The position numbers and the translations under genes are program-made. From Caulobacter sp. (GTDB lineage Bacteria > Pseudomonadota > Alphaproteobacteria > Caulobacterales > Caulobacteraceae), in assembly GCA_028291265.1 (NCBI GenBank), contig JAQGIK010000147.1, positions 1 through 63,215 of the forward strand: a stretch of DNA of 63,215 bases, given 5' to 3'. Below, one piece after another: positions 27,879 through 39,121 of this stretch. The notes below the pieces were generated by a model. It had not been told where the DNA came from, made no database searches, and was given only the letters and a program-made list of their open reading frames with translations. Position 1 is the stretch's first letter. Each line of letters starts with the position of its first letter.

Positions 27879-27892
27879 CGACAGCGCTGTCA
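27879..27892. promoter_or_regulatory. LacI-family operator 1 (CGACAGCGCTGTCA)
   Basis: Contains a perfect 12-bp palindrome GACAGCGCTGTC, centred about 132 bp upstream of the TonB receptor start. It shares the GACA-N4-TG(T/C)C core with four other sites that each precede an operon of this locus. Confidence 0.8.
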
Positions 27893-28046
27893 TTCCCGGG
27901 GCGACAAAAGGGCGAAACCTCGCCCCAACTCCCGATCCCGACATACCCCTGTTCGTCCTTGGACACCTTTAGGGCTCAAGAAACGGCGTTTGCCAAGCCT
28001 TTTTTCCGGCCGCCCAAAAAATTTCGCCATGACTTTGACATGAAAG

Positions 28047-28060
28047 TGACAGCGCTGCCA
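28047..28060. promoter_or_regulatory. LacI-family operator 2 (TGACAGCGCTGCCA)
   Basis: Identical over 14 bp to operator 3. Centred about 98 bp upstream of the JmjC-like cupin start. Confidence 0.8.
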
Positions 28061-28150
28061 TTTGGCGCGGAACCGCTTGCGAAGCGCCAAAGCAGCGACG
28101 ACTCTGGCCCAAACGCCGATGGTTTCGGCGAATTCGACGAAAGTGGCGCG

Positions 28151-29155
28151 ATGCAAGCCCTTACCGAAATGACCGGTGTCGACGCGCGCCGGTTTCACGC
28201 TGACATCGTCGGCCAGGGACGCCCCGTCGTGCTGCGCGGCGCCGTCGCCGACTGGGCGGTGGTGCGGGCGGCGGCGATCTCCGACGAGGCGCTGGCCGAA
28301 TATCTTCGGCGATTCGACCGCGGCGCGACGCTGTCGACAATGTTCGGCCCCCCGGCCATCGAGGGCCGGTTCTTCTACAACGCCGACCTTACGGCGTTCA
28401 ATTTCCAGGTCGGCAGCGTGCGGCTCGGCGCCGCGCTCGACTACCTGCTGGCGCACCGGGCCGAGCCCAGGCCGCCTGCATTCGCCGTTCAGTCCGTGCC
28501 GGTGCGGGCCAACCTGACCGGCTTCGAACAGGAGAATCGCACGCCTCTGCTCGATCCAGCCATCGAACCACGGGTATGGCTGGGCAACCGGGTCATCGTC
28601 GCCGCCCACCACGACCCGTCGGAGAACCTGGCCTGCGTCACCGCCGGCCGCCGTCGCTTCACCCTCTTCCCGCCTGAGCAGGTCGCCAACCTCTATCCGG
28701 GACCGTTCGAACTGACGCCGGCCGGAACGACGATCAGCATGGTCGACTTCGACAAGCCGGATCTCGGCCGCTACCCGCGCTTCGCAGAAGCCCTGGATGC
28801 CGGGCTGGTCGCCGAACTGGCGCCGGGCGACGCCATCTACATCCCCTATCTCTGGTGGCACCATGTCCGCTCGCTGGAGCCGGTCAGCATGCTGGTGAAC
28901 TACTGGTGGGATCCGCCGACCAAGGGCCGGGGCGCGCCGCGAGACGCCTTTCTGCACGCCATCCTCACCTTCCGGGGCCTGCCGCCGGAACAGCGCGCCG
29001 CCTGGCGGGCCATGCTGGATCACTATGTCTTCGATGAGGGCGGCGTTCCCGGCGGCCACCTTCCCGAGCGGGCGCAGGGAATCCTCGGCCCGATGGACGC
29101 CGCCACCGCCCGGGACGTCCGCGCCGCCCTCGCCCGCACCCTCGCCAAGGGCTGA
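28151..29155 (+). CDS. JmjC-like cupin domain protein of the saccharide locus
   Basis: 334 residues of the cupin_8/JmjC-like type. The iron-binding pattern is HHDPSENL (H153-x-D155) and WWHHV (H237/H238), with RRFTLFPPEQV between, where JmjC proteins bind 2-oxoglutarate. Such genes recur beside TonB receptors and halogenase homologues in Caulobacterales, with no known substrate. The start chosen is ATG at 28151 (MQALTEMTGVDARRF), which lies downstream of operator 2; the open frame begins much earlier but crosses the operator. No signal peptide. Divergent from the receptor operon and probably co-regulated with it. Confidence 0.8.
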   Translation: MQALTEMTGVDARRFHADIVGQGRPVVLRGAVADWAVVRAAAISDEALAEYLRRFDRGATLSTMFGPPAIEGRFFYNADLTAFNFQVGSVRLGAALDYLLAHRAEPRPPAFAVQSVPVRANLTGFEQENRTPLLDPAIEPRVWLGNRVIVAAHHDPSENLACVTAGRRRFTLFPPEQVANLYPGPFELTPAGTTISMVDFDKPDLGRYPRFAEALDAGLVAELAPGDAIYIPYLWWHHVRSLEPVSMLVNYWWDPPTKGRGAPRDAFLHAILTFRGLPPEQRAAWRAMLDHYVFDEGGVPGGHLPERAQGILGPMDAATARDVRAALARTLAKG

Positions 29156-29184
29156 CCTGCCGAAAGTCGCCGGAAATCGGCAAT

Positions 29185-29198
29185 TGACAGCGCTGCCA
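29185..29198. promoter_or_regulatory. LacI-family operator 3 (TGACAGCGCTGCCA)
   Basis: Centred about 72 bp upstream of the GH97 start. A TTGACA hexamer (29184-29189) overlaps it, so binding would hide a -35 element. Confidence 0.8.
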
Positions 29199-29262
29199 TA
29201 CGCCGACGATCCTGCGTGACAACGGTCGCTCGACGGCCGAGGAAAGATCGCCGGGAGGTACC

Positions 29263-31305
29263 ATGAGACGCCTGACCCTGGGCCTCGCCCTCGCGGCGGC
29301 CTGCATCGCCGGCCAAGCCGGCGCCGCAACGCCAGACGCCGGCCGGCGCGAATGCGTCGACTCGCCCTCGCATGTGATCACCGTTTGCCTGATCGTCGAC
29401 GCCGACGGCCCGGCCTACGAGGTCAGCCGCAAGGGCAAGGCGGTTATCGCTCGCTCGGCGCTGGGCCTGGTGCTCAAGGGCGATGGCGCGGCCCGTGTCG
29501 ATCGCATCGCCGGGGTCGACCGGGTCCGCCGGGACGACAGCTGGGAGCAGCCCTGGGGCGAGCAGCGCGTCATCCGCGACCATCACAGCGAACTTCGCGT
29601 GGCCCTGGCCGGGCCGGCCGGGGCCCGGCCCTACAGCGTCGTCATCCGCGCCTTCGACGATGGTTTCGCCTTTCGTTACGACGAGCAGGCCATCCCGGCC
29701 GGCCAATCGGTCGCGGTCCTGGACGAGCGCACCGAATTCAACTTCGTCGGCCAGTGGGACGCCTGGTGGTACCCGGCCCGCCAGGCGGATCGCGACGAGT
29801 ACCTCTACCACCGCAGCGGCCTGAACGAAGTCGGCCTGGCCGAGACGCCGTTCACCCTGCAGGGCGAGGGTCTCTATCTTTCGATCCACGAGGCGGCGCT
29901 GGTCGACTATTCCAGCATGAACCTCAAGCGCACGGGCCAGAATGCTTTCAAGGCCGACCTGATGCCCTGGTCCGACGGGGTGCTGGTCAAGCGCGTCGGC
30001 GCCTTCCAGACCCCCTGGCGCACGGTGCAGATCGGCGAGACGGCGGGCCAGTTGGCCGACAGCCGGATGATCCTCAACCTCAACGAGCCCAGCCAGATCA
30101 AGGACATCGGCCAGTGGTTCACGCCGGCCAAGTACGTCGGAATCTGGTGGGAAATGCACCTCAACAAATCGACCTGGGGCAGCGGTCCGACCCATGGGGC
30201 CAACAACGACAACGTCCGCAAATACATCGACTTCGCCGCCGCCAACGGCTTTTCGGGGGTGCTGGTCGAGGGCTGGAACCAGGGGTGGGACGGCGACTGG
30301 ATCGCCAATGGCGCCCACTTCAGCTTCACCAAGTCCTATCCGGATTTCGATCTGCCGGCGCTGGCCGCCTATGCCAAATCGAAAGGCGTCAAGCTGATCG
30401 GCCACAACGAGACGGCCGGGGCGCTCGAGAACTATGAAAGCCAGCTCGAGGACGCCATGGCGCTCTACGAGGCCAATGGCGTCAGCGTGGTGAAGACCGG
30501 TTATGTGAAGCCCAACGGGTCCATCGTCAGGACCGGCGAGGACGGCAAGCCGGCCAATGAATGGTTCGCCGGACAGTATGCCGTTCGCCACAATCTGAAG
30601 GTCGCACAGGCCGCCGCCCGGCATCACATCGCCATCGACGCCCATGAACCGGTCAAGGACACCGGCCTGCGCCGGACCTGGCCGAACATGGTCTCCCGCG
30701 AAGGGGCCCGGGGGCAGGAATTCAACGCCTGGGGCCGGCCGACCAATCCGCCCGAGCACCTGTCGATCCTGCCCTTCACCCGCCTGCTGGCCGGGCCAAT
30801 GGATTTCACCCCTGGGATTTTCGACCTGACCTACAAGGACAAGGTCGAGGAGCGGGTGCAGTCGACCCTGGCGGTCCAACTGGCCGAATACGTGGTCATC
30901 TACAGTCCGGTCCACATGGCCGCCGACCTGCCCGAGAACTACGCCAAGCGGCCGGACGCCTTCCAGTTCATCAAGGACGTGCCGACCGACTGGGAGACCA
31001 GCCACACCCTGGCCGGAGAGATCGGGGACTATGTGGTCGTGGCCCGCCAGCAGCGCGGCGCGGCCGACTGGTACCTCGGCGCCATCACCGACGAGAACGC
31101 CCGCATCGTCACCGTGAAACTGGACTTCCTCGCACGCGGCAAGCGCTACGAGGCCCAGATCTATCGCGACGGACCCGGGGCCGACTATCGCACCGCCCCC
31201 TACCCGTTGGTCATCGAGAAGAAGATCGTCACCGCGAGGGACAGCCTGACCCTGGCCATGGCCCCGGGCGGCGGCCAGGCCATCCGCTTCAAGGCGCTGG
31301 ATTAG
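29263..31305 (+). CDS. Glycoside hydrolase family 97 alpha-glucosidase (SusB-like)
   Basis: 680 residues with a signal peptide (cleavage near AGA-ATP, residue 21), so periplasmic. The GH97 order is kept: beta-sandwich N-terminal domain, TIM barrel from about 290, C-terminal beta domain. HNET (E383), DAHEPVKDTG (E462) and GQEFNAW (E486) correspond to the calcium/base and acid glutamates of inverting SusB-type alpha-glucosidases; retaining GH97 alpha-galactosidases lack the first. It should release glucose from alpha-glucans. First gene of an operon with GH3 (11-bp gap) and an MFS transporter, behind operator 3. Confidence 0.9.
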   Translation: MRRLTLGLALAAACIAGQAGAATPDAGRRECVDSPSHVITVCLIVDADGPAYEVSRKGKAVIARSALGLVLKGDGAARVDRIAGVDRVRRDDSWEQPWGEQRVIRDHHSELRVALAGPAGARPYSVVIRAFDDGFAFRYDEQAIPAGQSVAVLDERTEFNFVGQWDAWWYPARQADRDEYLYHRSGLNEVGLAETPFTLQGEGLYLSIHEAALVDYSSMNLKRTGQNAFKADLMPWSDGVLVKRVGAFQTPWRTVQIGETAGQLADSRMILNLNEPSQIKDIGQWFTPAKYVGIWWEMHLNKSTWGSGPTHGANNDNVRKYIDFAAANGFSGVLVEGWNQGWDGDWIANGAHFSFTKSYPDFDLPALAAYAKSKGVKLIGHNETAGALENYESQLEDAMALYEANGVSVVKTGYVKPNGSIVRTGEDGKPANEWFAGQYAVRHNLKVAQAAARHHIAIDAHEPVKDTGLRRTWPNMVSREGARGQEFNAWGRPTNPPEHLSILPFTRLLAGPMDFTPGIFDLTYKDKVEERVQSTLAVQLAEYVVIYSPVHMAADLPENYAKRPDAFQFIKDVPTDWETSHTLAGEIGDYVVVARQQRGAADWYLGAITDENARIVTVKLDFLARGKRYEAQIYRDGPGADYRTAPYPLVIEKKIVTARDSLTLAMAPGGGQAIRFKALD

Positions 31306-31316
31306 AGGACCCTTCG

Positions 31317-33800
<2,484 letters not shown>

Positions 33801-33822
33801 GGGACGGCGAACCGGGGGATGA

Positions 33823-35373
33823 ATGGCGACCTTGCCTGAGAATACCGCCAAGCGGTTGGCCTTCTGGGCCGGCTGCCTGGTGGTCACCATCGGGGTGCTG
33901 CTGCACCTGCCAATGTTCCTGATGGCCCGGGACATGGACTGGGCGATGGCCGGCATGCCGATGGACGCCGGCACGTTCGCCGGCATGGGGCTGATCGTCG
34001 TCGGCATCGGGATGACCTCCTGGGGCCTGCTGCCGCCGGCCGAGGTTCGCCACGCCGAGCCGCACCTGCATATGAGCGCTTCGGAGGACGCCCCGCTGAC
34101 CGGCGCCCACTGGAGCCTGATGATCGTGCTGATCGTCGCCCTGGTGGTCGATGTCATGAAGCCGGCCAGCCTGGGCTTCGTCGTGCCGGGGATGCGTGAG
34201 GAGTACGGGGTCACCAAGGCCTTCGTCGCCTGGCTGCCGTTCACGGCGCTCACCGGCACCTTCGTGGGCTCGTTGATCTGGGGTTGGCTGGCCGACGTCT
34301 ATGGCCGCCGCGCCTCCATCCTGCTGTCCTCGATCATGTTCGTCGGCACCTCGATCTGCGGGGCCATGCCCTCGTTCGGCTGGAACGTGGCCATGTGTTT
34401 CCTGATGGGGGCGGCGGCCGGCGGCCTGCTGCCGGTGGTCTACGCCCTGCTGGCCGAGACCATGCCCTCGCGCCATCGCGGCTGGAGCCTGGTGATGGTC
34501 GGCGGTCTCGGCGCCGCCGGCGGCTACCTGGCGGCAAGCAGCTTGTCGGCCGTGCTGCAGCCGATGTTCGGCTGGCGGATCATGTGGTTCCTGAACCTGC
34601 CGACCGGCCTGGCGCTGATCTTCCTCAGCGGCTGGATTCCCGAGTCGGCCAAGTTTCTGATGCAGAACGGCCGGGTCGCCGAAGCGCGCGCCATCCTGGC
34701 CCGCTTCGGCTCGGTCCTGCTGCCCGACGCGCCGGTCGCACGAGCCGCCGCGGCTGAGGCGCCGACCTCCAACCCGGCGATCAAGACCGCCATCCTGGCC
34801 CTGGCCGGGATGACCTGGAGCCTGGTCAACTTCGGAGTCCTGCTGTGGTTGCCGGCCGAACTGGTTTCCAAGGGCTACAGCATCGGGCTGACCAGCAAGC
34901 TGCTGGCCGAGTCGGCGCTGATCGCCCTGCCGACGGTGGCCATCGCGGCCCTGCTCTACAGCCGATGGAGCACCAAGGGCGCGTTGGCCGTCCTGTCGGC
35001 CGCGACAGGGGCCGGCCTGGTCGGGGTGATCCTGGTCGATACGCCGCTGGCCGGCCTGACCCTCGACCCCATCCTGCCGGTCGCCCTGCTGATCTTCGGC
35101 AGCACCGGCATGCTGGCCGTGCTGCTGCCCTACACCGCCGAACTGTTCCCCGCCCGGGTGCGTGGCCGGGCGACCGGTCTGGTGGCCGGCTGCACCAAGG
35201 CCGGCGGCCTGATCGCCCAGGGCCTCGGGCTGATGGCGCTGATCCCGGTTCTGGCGACGGCGGCCTGGGCGGTGCTGGCCCTGCTGGTCGCCGTTGTCGG
35301 CCTGGTCACAGCGTTTGGCGAGGAGACCAGGGGCCGCGACCTGCGGGACACCGACGAACCGGCGCCAGCTTAA
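33823..35373 (+). CDS. MFS transporter with two extra N-terminal helices
   Basis: 516 residues. The major-facilitator core starts about residue 100 and has the signature loop GWLADVYGRRASIL, a second-half equivalent, and PAELVSKGYSIG and YTAELFPARVRGRATG typical of the sugar/metabolite-proton symporter group. Ahead of it are two additional predicted helices (about 11-33 and 46-68) with a Met-rich external loop, absent from standard 12-helix MFS proteins. As third gene of the GH97-GH3 operon it is a candidate importer of the released sugar, but FucP-type transport is also encoded nearby. The stop overlaps the convergent GH5 stop by 4 bases. Confidence 0.82.
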   Translation: MATLPENTAKRLAFWAGCLVVTIGVLLHLPMFLMARDMDWAMAGMPMDAGTFAGMGLIVVGIGMTSWGLLPPAEVRHAEPHLHMSASEDAPLTGAHWSLMIVLIVALVVDVMKPASLGFVVPGMREEYGVTKAFVAWLPFTALTGTFVGSLIWGWLADVYGRRASILLSSIMFVGTSICGAMPSFGWNVAMCFLMGAAAGGLLPVVYALLAETMPSRHRGWSLVMVGGLGAAGGYLAASSLSAVLQPMFGWRIMWFLNLPTGLALIFLSGWIPESAKFLMQNGRVAEARAILARFGSVLLPDAPVARAAAAEAPTSNPAIKTAILALAGMTWSLVNFGVLLWLPAELVSKGYSIGLTSKLLAESALIALPTVAIAALLYSRWSTKGALAVLSAATGAGLVGVILVDTPLAGLTLDPILPVALLIFGSTGMLAVLLPYTAELFPARVRGRATGLVAGCTKAGGLIAQGLGLMALIPVLATAAWAVLALLVAVVGLVTAFGEETRGRDLRDTDEPAPA

Positions 35374-36374
35374 GGGATCAGGGCCTTGCGGATCGGCTCG
35401 ACCCAAGCGTCCTTGTCGATGTCGTAGACGACGAAGTCGCTGTCGAACTGCCAGTAGGCCCAGGCCCAGCCCCGCGCCTCGGCGGCGTGAGCCACGGCGG
35501 CGGTGTAGCGAGCACGATCGACCATGGCGGCGCGGTCATAGGCCCCGAACTCGCCCAACAGGATTGGGCGCCGGTTGGCGACCGACCAGGCTTGCGCCTT
35601 GTCGAAGTCGGCTTCCAGACGGGCAAGGTCGGCGGGGCTACCCCAGGTCACGCCCGAGAGCTTGAAGGTATCCGGATTCCACTTCGCCCCCTGATGGGTG
35701 AACTCCATCGGCGTGTAGTAATGGACCGTGGCGATCAGATGCCGGTCGTGCTCCGGCAGCCTGAGGGCCGGCAGGTGGTCGATACTGTTCCAGAAGCTGG
35801 GACCGATGATGACGTTTCGGGTCGGATTGCTGATCCGCACCGCCGCCAGCGCCTCGAGCAGCAGGCTGTTCCAGCGATCGTCGTCGAGGCCGCGGTTGGG
35901 CTCGTTGAGCAACTCGAAGACCACGGTGTTGGGCGCGTCCTGGTAGTGCTCGCCAAGCTGGCGCCAGAAGGCGACCAGCAGCGGGCGGCAGTCATCGGGA
36001 TACTGGCCGCATTCATTGAAATTGTGCTCGTCCAGGATGACCGTCAGGCCTTCCCGGGTTCCTGCCTCGACGAAGCCGTCCAGGGTCTTCAGCCACCTGG
36101 GATCGATGACGCCCTTGGCGTCCATGTGGCTGAAGGCCTCCATGTTGATCCGCACGGTGTCGAAGCCGCCCTGCTTGATCAACGCCAGGTGCCGGTTGGT
36201 GAACCGGGCCTTGCCGCCCTTCCACAGCGGGTCGTAGCCGAGGATGTTGACGCCGCGTCGCATGGCCGTGGTCTGCTCAAACGGGTCGATCGGTGAAAAG
36301 GCGGCCTGCGCCAGGCCGCCGAACATCAGGCTCGCGGCCAGGGCGGCCAGCAGTCTCGGTCCCCAGGATCCCAT
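35370..36374 (-). CDS. Glycoside hydrolase family 5 endoglucanase-like protein
   Basis: 334 residues: signal peptide MGSWGPRLLAALAASLMFGGLAQAA, then a TIM barrel with RRGVNILGYD, the acid/base Glu in ELLNEPN (E158), the conserved HYYTP (about 218-222) and the nucleophile in ILLGEFGAYD (E275). This is the GH5 cellulase pattern, cleaving beta-glucans outside the cytoplasm. The start at 36374 has CAGGAG upstream and gives the signal peptide. It is divergent from the lacI-type gene, with operator 4 between them but nearer lacI. Tail-to-tail overlap with the MFS gene. Confidence 0.88.
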   Translation of the reverse strand: MGSWGPRLLAALAASLMFGGLAQAAFSPIDPFEQTTAMRRGVNILGYDPLWKGGKARFTNRHLALIKQGGFDTVRINMEAFSHMDAKGVIDPRWLKTLDGFVEAGTREGLTVILDEHNFNECGQYPDDCRPLLVAFWRQLGEHYQDAPNTVVFELLNEPNRGLDDDRWNSLLLEALAAVRISNPTRNVIIGPSFWNSIDHLPALRLPEHDRHLIATVHYYTPMEFTHQGAKWNPDTFKLSGVTWGSPADLARLEADFDKAQAWSVANRRPILLGEFGAYDRAAMVDRARYTAAVAHAAEARGWAWAYWQFDSDFVVYDIDKDAWVEPIRKALIP

Positions 36375-36684
36375 CGCATGCTCCTGCCTGGCTATTTCTC
36401 GGCCACCCCTGCTCCAGGCAAAAGAAAGGGCGGCCATCGCCGCCCTCAAGTGCCCGCAAGCTCAGGGAGCGGGTAATGCGCAAGGGACAACCGGCAGGCG
36501 GGAAACAACACGCCCGGAGGACCTGCCGACGTCACAGGGTGAGAAGAAAGCATCTGGCCGGGGCTGGCAAGAAAAATATGACAACGCTGTCAATCCGGTT
36601 CCCTCCCGCCATCCGGCGTGAATCGTTTGCGGTCCGGCGAACGGGGGTCTAACTCCGGACAAGGGACGAAGAGACGAGCGCACC
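36375..36684. promoter_or_regulatory. Intergenic region between GH5 and LacI-type genes
   Basis: 310 bp without a convincing gene. It contains operator 4 (36579-36592) and an A-rich tract just before it (gaaaaatatg), unusual in this chromosome and a plausible promoter element. Confidence 0.6.
36579..36592. promoter_or_regulatory. LacI-family operator 4 (TGACAACGCTGTCA)
   Basis: Palindromic except for the central AACGCT. Centred about 99 bp upstream of the LacI-type start and about 211 bp from the GH5 start, so it suggests autoregulation and possibly GH5 control. Confidence 0.8.
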
Positions 36685-37698
36685 TTGGCCGCCATCACCA
36701 TCGACGACGTCGCCAGCCTGGCAGGCGTTTCCATCAAGACGGTCAGCCGGGTTCTGAACCACGAGCCGCACGTGCGCGCCGCGACGCGTGAGCGGGTGCT
36801 GGCCGCCGTCGACAGCCTGAAGTACCGGCCAAACGTCTCCGCCCGGGCCCTGGCGGGCTCGCGCAGCTATCTGATGGCGCTGTTTTTCGACAACCCCAGC
36901 CCCGGCTACGTCCACCAGATCGAGACCGGCGCCATGGGGGCCTGCCGCAACAGCGGCTATTACCTGATTGTCGAGGAGATGCTGGAATCCGGCGTCGAGC
37001 TGGAGCGCCGGGTGGCGGCGTTCAATTCGACGGTGCGCATGGACGGCGTCATCCTGCCGCCGCCGCTGTGCGACCGCACCGAGCTGCTGGCCGCCCTCGA
37101 TGCCGAGAAGGTGCCCTATGTGCGCATCGCCCCCACGACCCATCTCGACCGCGCGCCCTATGTCTTCATGGACGACCGCCAGGCCGCCTATGAGATGACC
37201 ACCTACCTGCAGAGCCTCGGCCACCGCGACATCGCCTTCATCGCCGGCCCGCCCGACCACACCGCCGCCGCGCGCCGCCTCGAGGGCTTCCGCGACGCCA
37301 TGGAACAGGCCGGCCTGCCCGTCGGGCCGGACCGGGTGCAGAACGGGGCTTTCTCGTTCCTGTCGGGGGCGGAGTGCGGCGAGTTGCTGCTGACCGCCGC
37401 CGACCGGCCGAGCGCCATCTTCGCCGGCAACGACGACATGGCGCTGGGCGTCATGGCGGTGGCCAACCGGCTGCACATCGACATCCCGGGGACCGTCACC
37501 CTGGCCGGCTTCGACGATTCGCCTGGCGCCCAGGTGGTCTGGCCGCAACTGACCACCGTGCGCCAGCCGGTCGCCGACATGGCGCGTGAGGCCACCGAGC
37601 TCCTGATCGCTGCAGGCCGCGGCGACGTGGGTCCGAAGGCGCGACGACTGGATTTCGAAATCATCGTCCGCCAGTCCTCGGGTCCGCCCGCCCGCTGA
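36685..37698 (+). CDS. LacI family transcriptional regulator of the saccharide locus
   Basis: 337 residues. The helix-turn-helix TIDDVASLAGVSIKTVSRVL (5-24) is followed by the hinge helix segment YRPNVSARALAGSRS and a periplasmic-binding-protein-like sugar domain (DGVILPP, GHRDIAFIAGPPDH, FAGNDDMALGVM, LAGFDDSPGA). The LacI HTH normally binds central-CG palindromes such as the five TGACA-CG-TGTCA sites here, so it is the likely regulator of all flanking operons. The start is TTG at 36685, one codon before AITID; no other start keeps the HTH intact. Confidence 0.93.
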   Translation: MAAITIDDVASLAGVSIKTVSRVLNHEPHVRAATRERVLAAVDSLKYRPNVSARALAGSRSYLMALFFDNPSPGYVHQIETGAMGACRNSGYYLIVEEMLESGVELERRVAAFNSTVRMDGVILPPPLCDRTELLAALDAEKVPYVRIAPTTHLDRAPYVFMDDRQAAYEMTTYLQSLGHRDIAFIAGPPDHTAAARRLEGFRDAMEQAGLPVGPDRVQNGAFSFLSGAECGELLLTAADRPSAIFAGNDDMALGVMAVANRLHIDIPGTVTLAGFDDSPGAQVVWPQLTTVRQPVADMAREATELLIAAGRGDVGPKARRLDFEIIVRQSSGPPAR

Positions 37699-37721
37699 CG
37701 CGCCAGCCTCGTATCTGCGTT

Positions 37722-37735
37722 TGACAGCGCTGTCT
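37722..37735. promoter_or_regulatory. LacI-family operator 5 (TGACAGCGCTGTCT)
   Basis: Core GACAGCGCTGTC is a perfect palindrome. A TTGACA hexamer (37721-37726) is embedded and TTTAGG follows at 37741-37746, an acceptable -35/-10 spacing. Centred about 73 bp before the FucP-type transporter start. Confidence 0.85.
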
Positions 37736-37801
37736 TACCGTTTAGGTTCGCGTTCGCACGCCCGATCAAAAGAGGCGGCGATCATCATTGGGGGACGTCA
37801 C

Positions 37802-39121
37802 ATGGCCCAGGCCGCTCCAGCACCCGTCAAGCCCGACGCAGAGGGACCGAGCGGTCCAGGCATCCTTGTGCCCTTCGTCGTGGCGCTGTTCTTCGCCTGG
37901 GGCTTCGGCACCGTGCTGATCGACAGCCTGATCCCCAAGCTCAAGGGCCTGTTCGCGCTGAACTACGCCCAGGCCACCCTCACCCAGACGGCCTTCTTCA
38001 TCGCCTATCTGGTGATCTCGGTGCCGGCCGGCATGCTGCTGAGCAGGATCGGCTACATCCGGGGCATCATCGTCGGGCTGGTGATCATGGCCGCCGGCTG
38101 CCTGATGTTCTCGCCCGCCGCTCAGACCAGCATCTACTGGGGCTTCCTCGCCGCGCTGTTCATCATGGCCTCGGGGATCACGCTGCTGCAGGTGGCCGCC
38201 AACCCGCTGATCGCCGTCCTCGGCAAGCCGGGCGGCTCGCACTTCCGCCTGCTGCTCGCCCAGACCTTCAACTCCCTGGGCACCTTCGTCGGCCCGTTCG
38301 TCGGGGCCGCCGTCATTCTCAAGAGCGGCGTCACCCCGCCCGATCCGGCCACCACCCCCGCCGCGGAGATGGCCGCCTACCGGGTCAGCGAGGCCCATGC
38401 GGTGCAGGCTCCCTTCCTCGGCATCGCCGCCGGTCTGTTGCTGTTGGCCGTTGTCTTCTGGTTCTTCCGCAGGAACACGGCCGTGCCGACGCCCAGCGCC
38501 AACGAGACCGGCCTTCGCAGCTTCGCCCTGCTTGGCAAGCACCGCCGGCTGGCTTTCGGCGTCGCCTGCATCTTCCTCTATGTCGGGGCCGAGGTGGCCA
38601 TCGGCAGCCTGCTGACCAACTACCTGATCCAGACCAAGATCCTTGGCCTGACGCCCGAACAGGCCGGCCACATGACCTCCTTCTACTGGGGCGGGGCCAT
38701 GGTCGGACGGATTTTCGGTTCGCTCCTGCTGTTCCTGAAGGTGCCCGCCGCCCGCCTGCTCAGCCTGTTCGCCTTCGGGGCCATCGCCCTGGTGCTGATC
38801 TCCTCCGGAACCAGCGGAACCGTGGCCGGTTACACCATCCTGGCGGTCGGGCTGGTGAACTCCGTCATGTTTCCGACCATCTTCACCCTGGCGATCGAGG
38901 GCATGGGCTCCAAGACTCCTCAGGCCTCAGGGCTGCTGTGCATGGCCATCGTCGGCGGCGCCGCGATCCCCGTCCTGACGGGCATGCTGGCCGACAAGGT
39001 CGGTTTGTCGCTGTCCTTCCTGTTGCCGGCCGCCTGTTATCTGGTGATCGCGGCTTACGGGTTCTGGGCCCATTCCAACAAGGTCGTCGCCATCGACGAC
39101 GTGCCGGTGGTGGTTCCTTGA
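37802..39121 (+). CDS. FucP-family MFS sugar transporter (glucose/galactose type)
   Basis: 439 residues with 12 predicted helices. The FucP/GluP signature is clear: FFAWGFGTVLIDSLIPKLK in helix 1, TAFFIAYLVISVPAG, GITLLQVAANPLIAVLG, and LAQTFNSLGTFVGP. Proton-coupled uptake of glucose, galactose or fucose across the inner membrane is expected. The ATG at 37802 is the first start after operator 5. The stop overlaps the TTG start of the glucokinase gene (TTGA), so transport and phosphorylation are coupled. Confidence 0.92.
   Translation: MAQAAPAPVKPDAEGPSGPGILVPFVVALFFAWGFGTVLIDSLIPKLKGLFALNYAQATLTQTAFFIAYLVISVPAGMLLSRIGYIRGIIVGLVIMAAGCLMFSPAAQTSIYWGFLAALFIMASGITLLQVAANPLIAVLGKPGGSHFRLLLAQTFNSLGTFVGPFVGAAVILKSGVTPPDPATTPAAEMAAYRVSEAHAVQAPFLGIAAGLLLLAVVFWFFRRNTAVPTPSANETGLRSFALLGKHRRLAFGVACIFLYVGAEVAIGSLLTNYLIQTKILGLTPEQAGHMTSFYWGGAMVGRIFGSLLLFLKVPAARLLSLFAFGAIALVLISSGTSGTVAGYTILAVGLVNSVMFPTIFTLAIEGMGSKTPQASGLLCMAIVGGAAIPVLTGMLADKVGLSLSFLLPAACYLVIAAYGFWAHSNKVVAIDDVPVVVP

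Larger units (their letters stand above)
27754..28150. promoter_or_regulatory. Divergent regulatory region between receptor and JmjC-like cupin genes
   Basis: 397 bp without a convincing gene (the reading frame open across it lacks any family likeness). It holds two operator-like palindromes, one towards each flanking gene, listed separately. Clear -35/-10 pairs could not be assigned. Confidence 0.7.
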
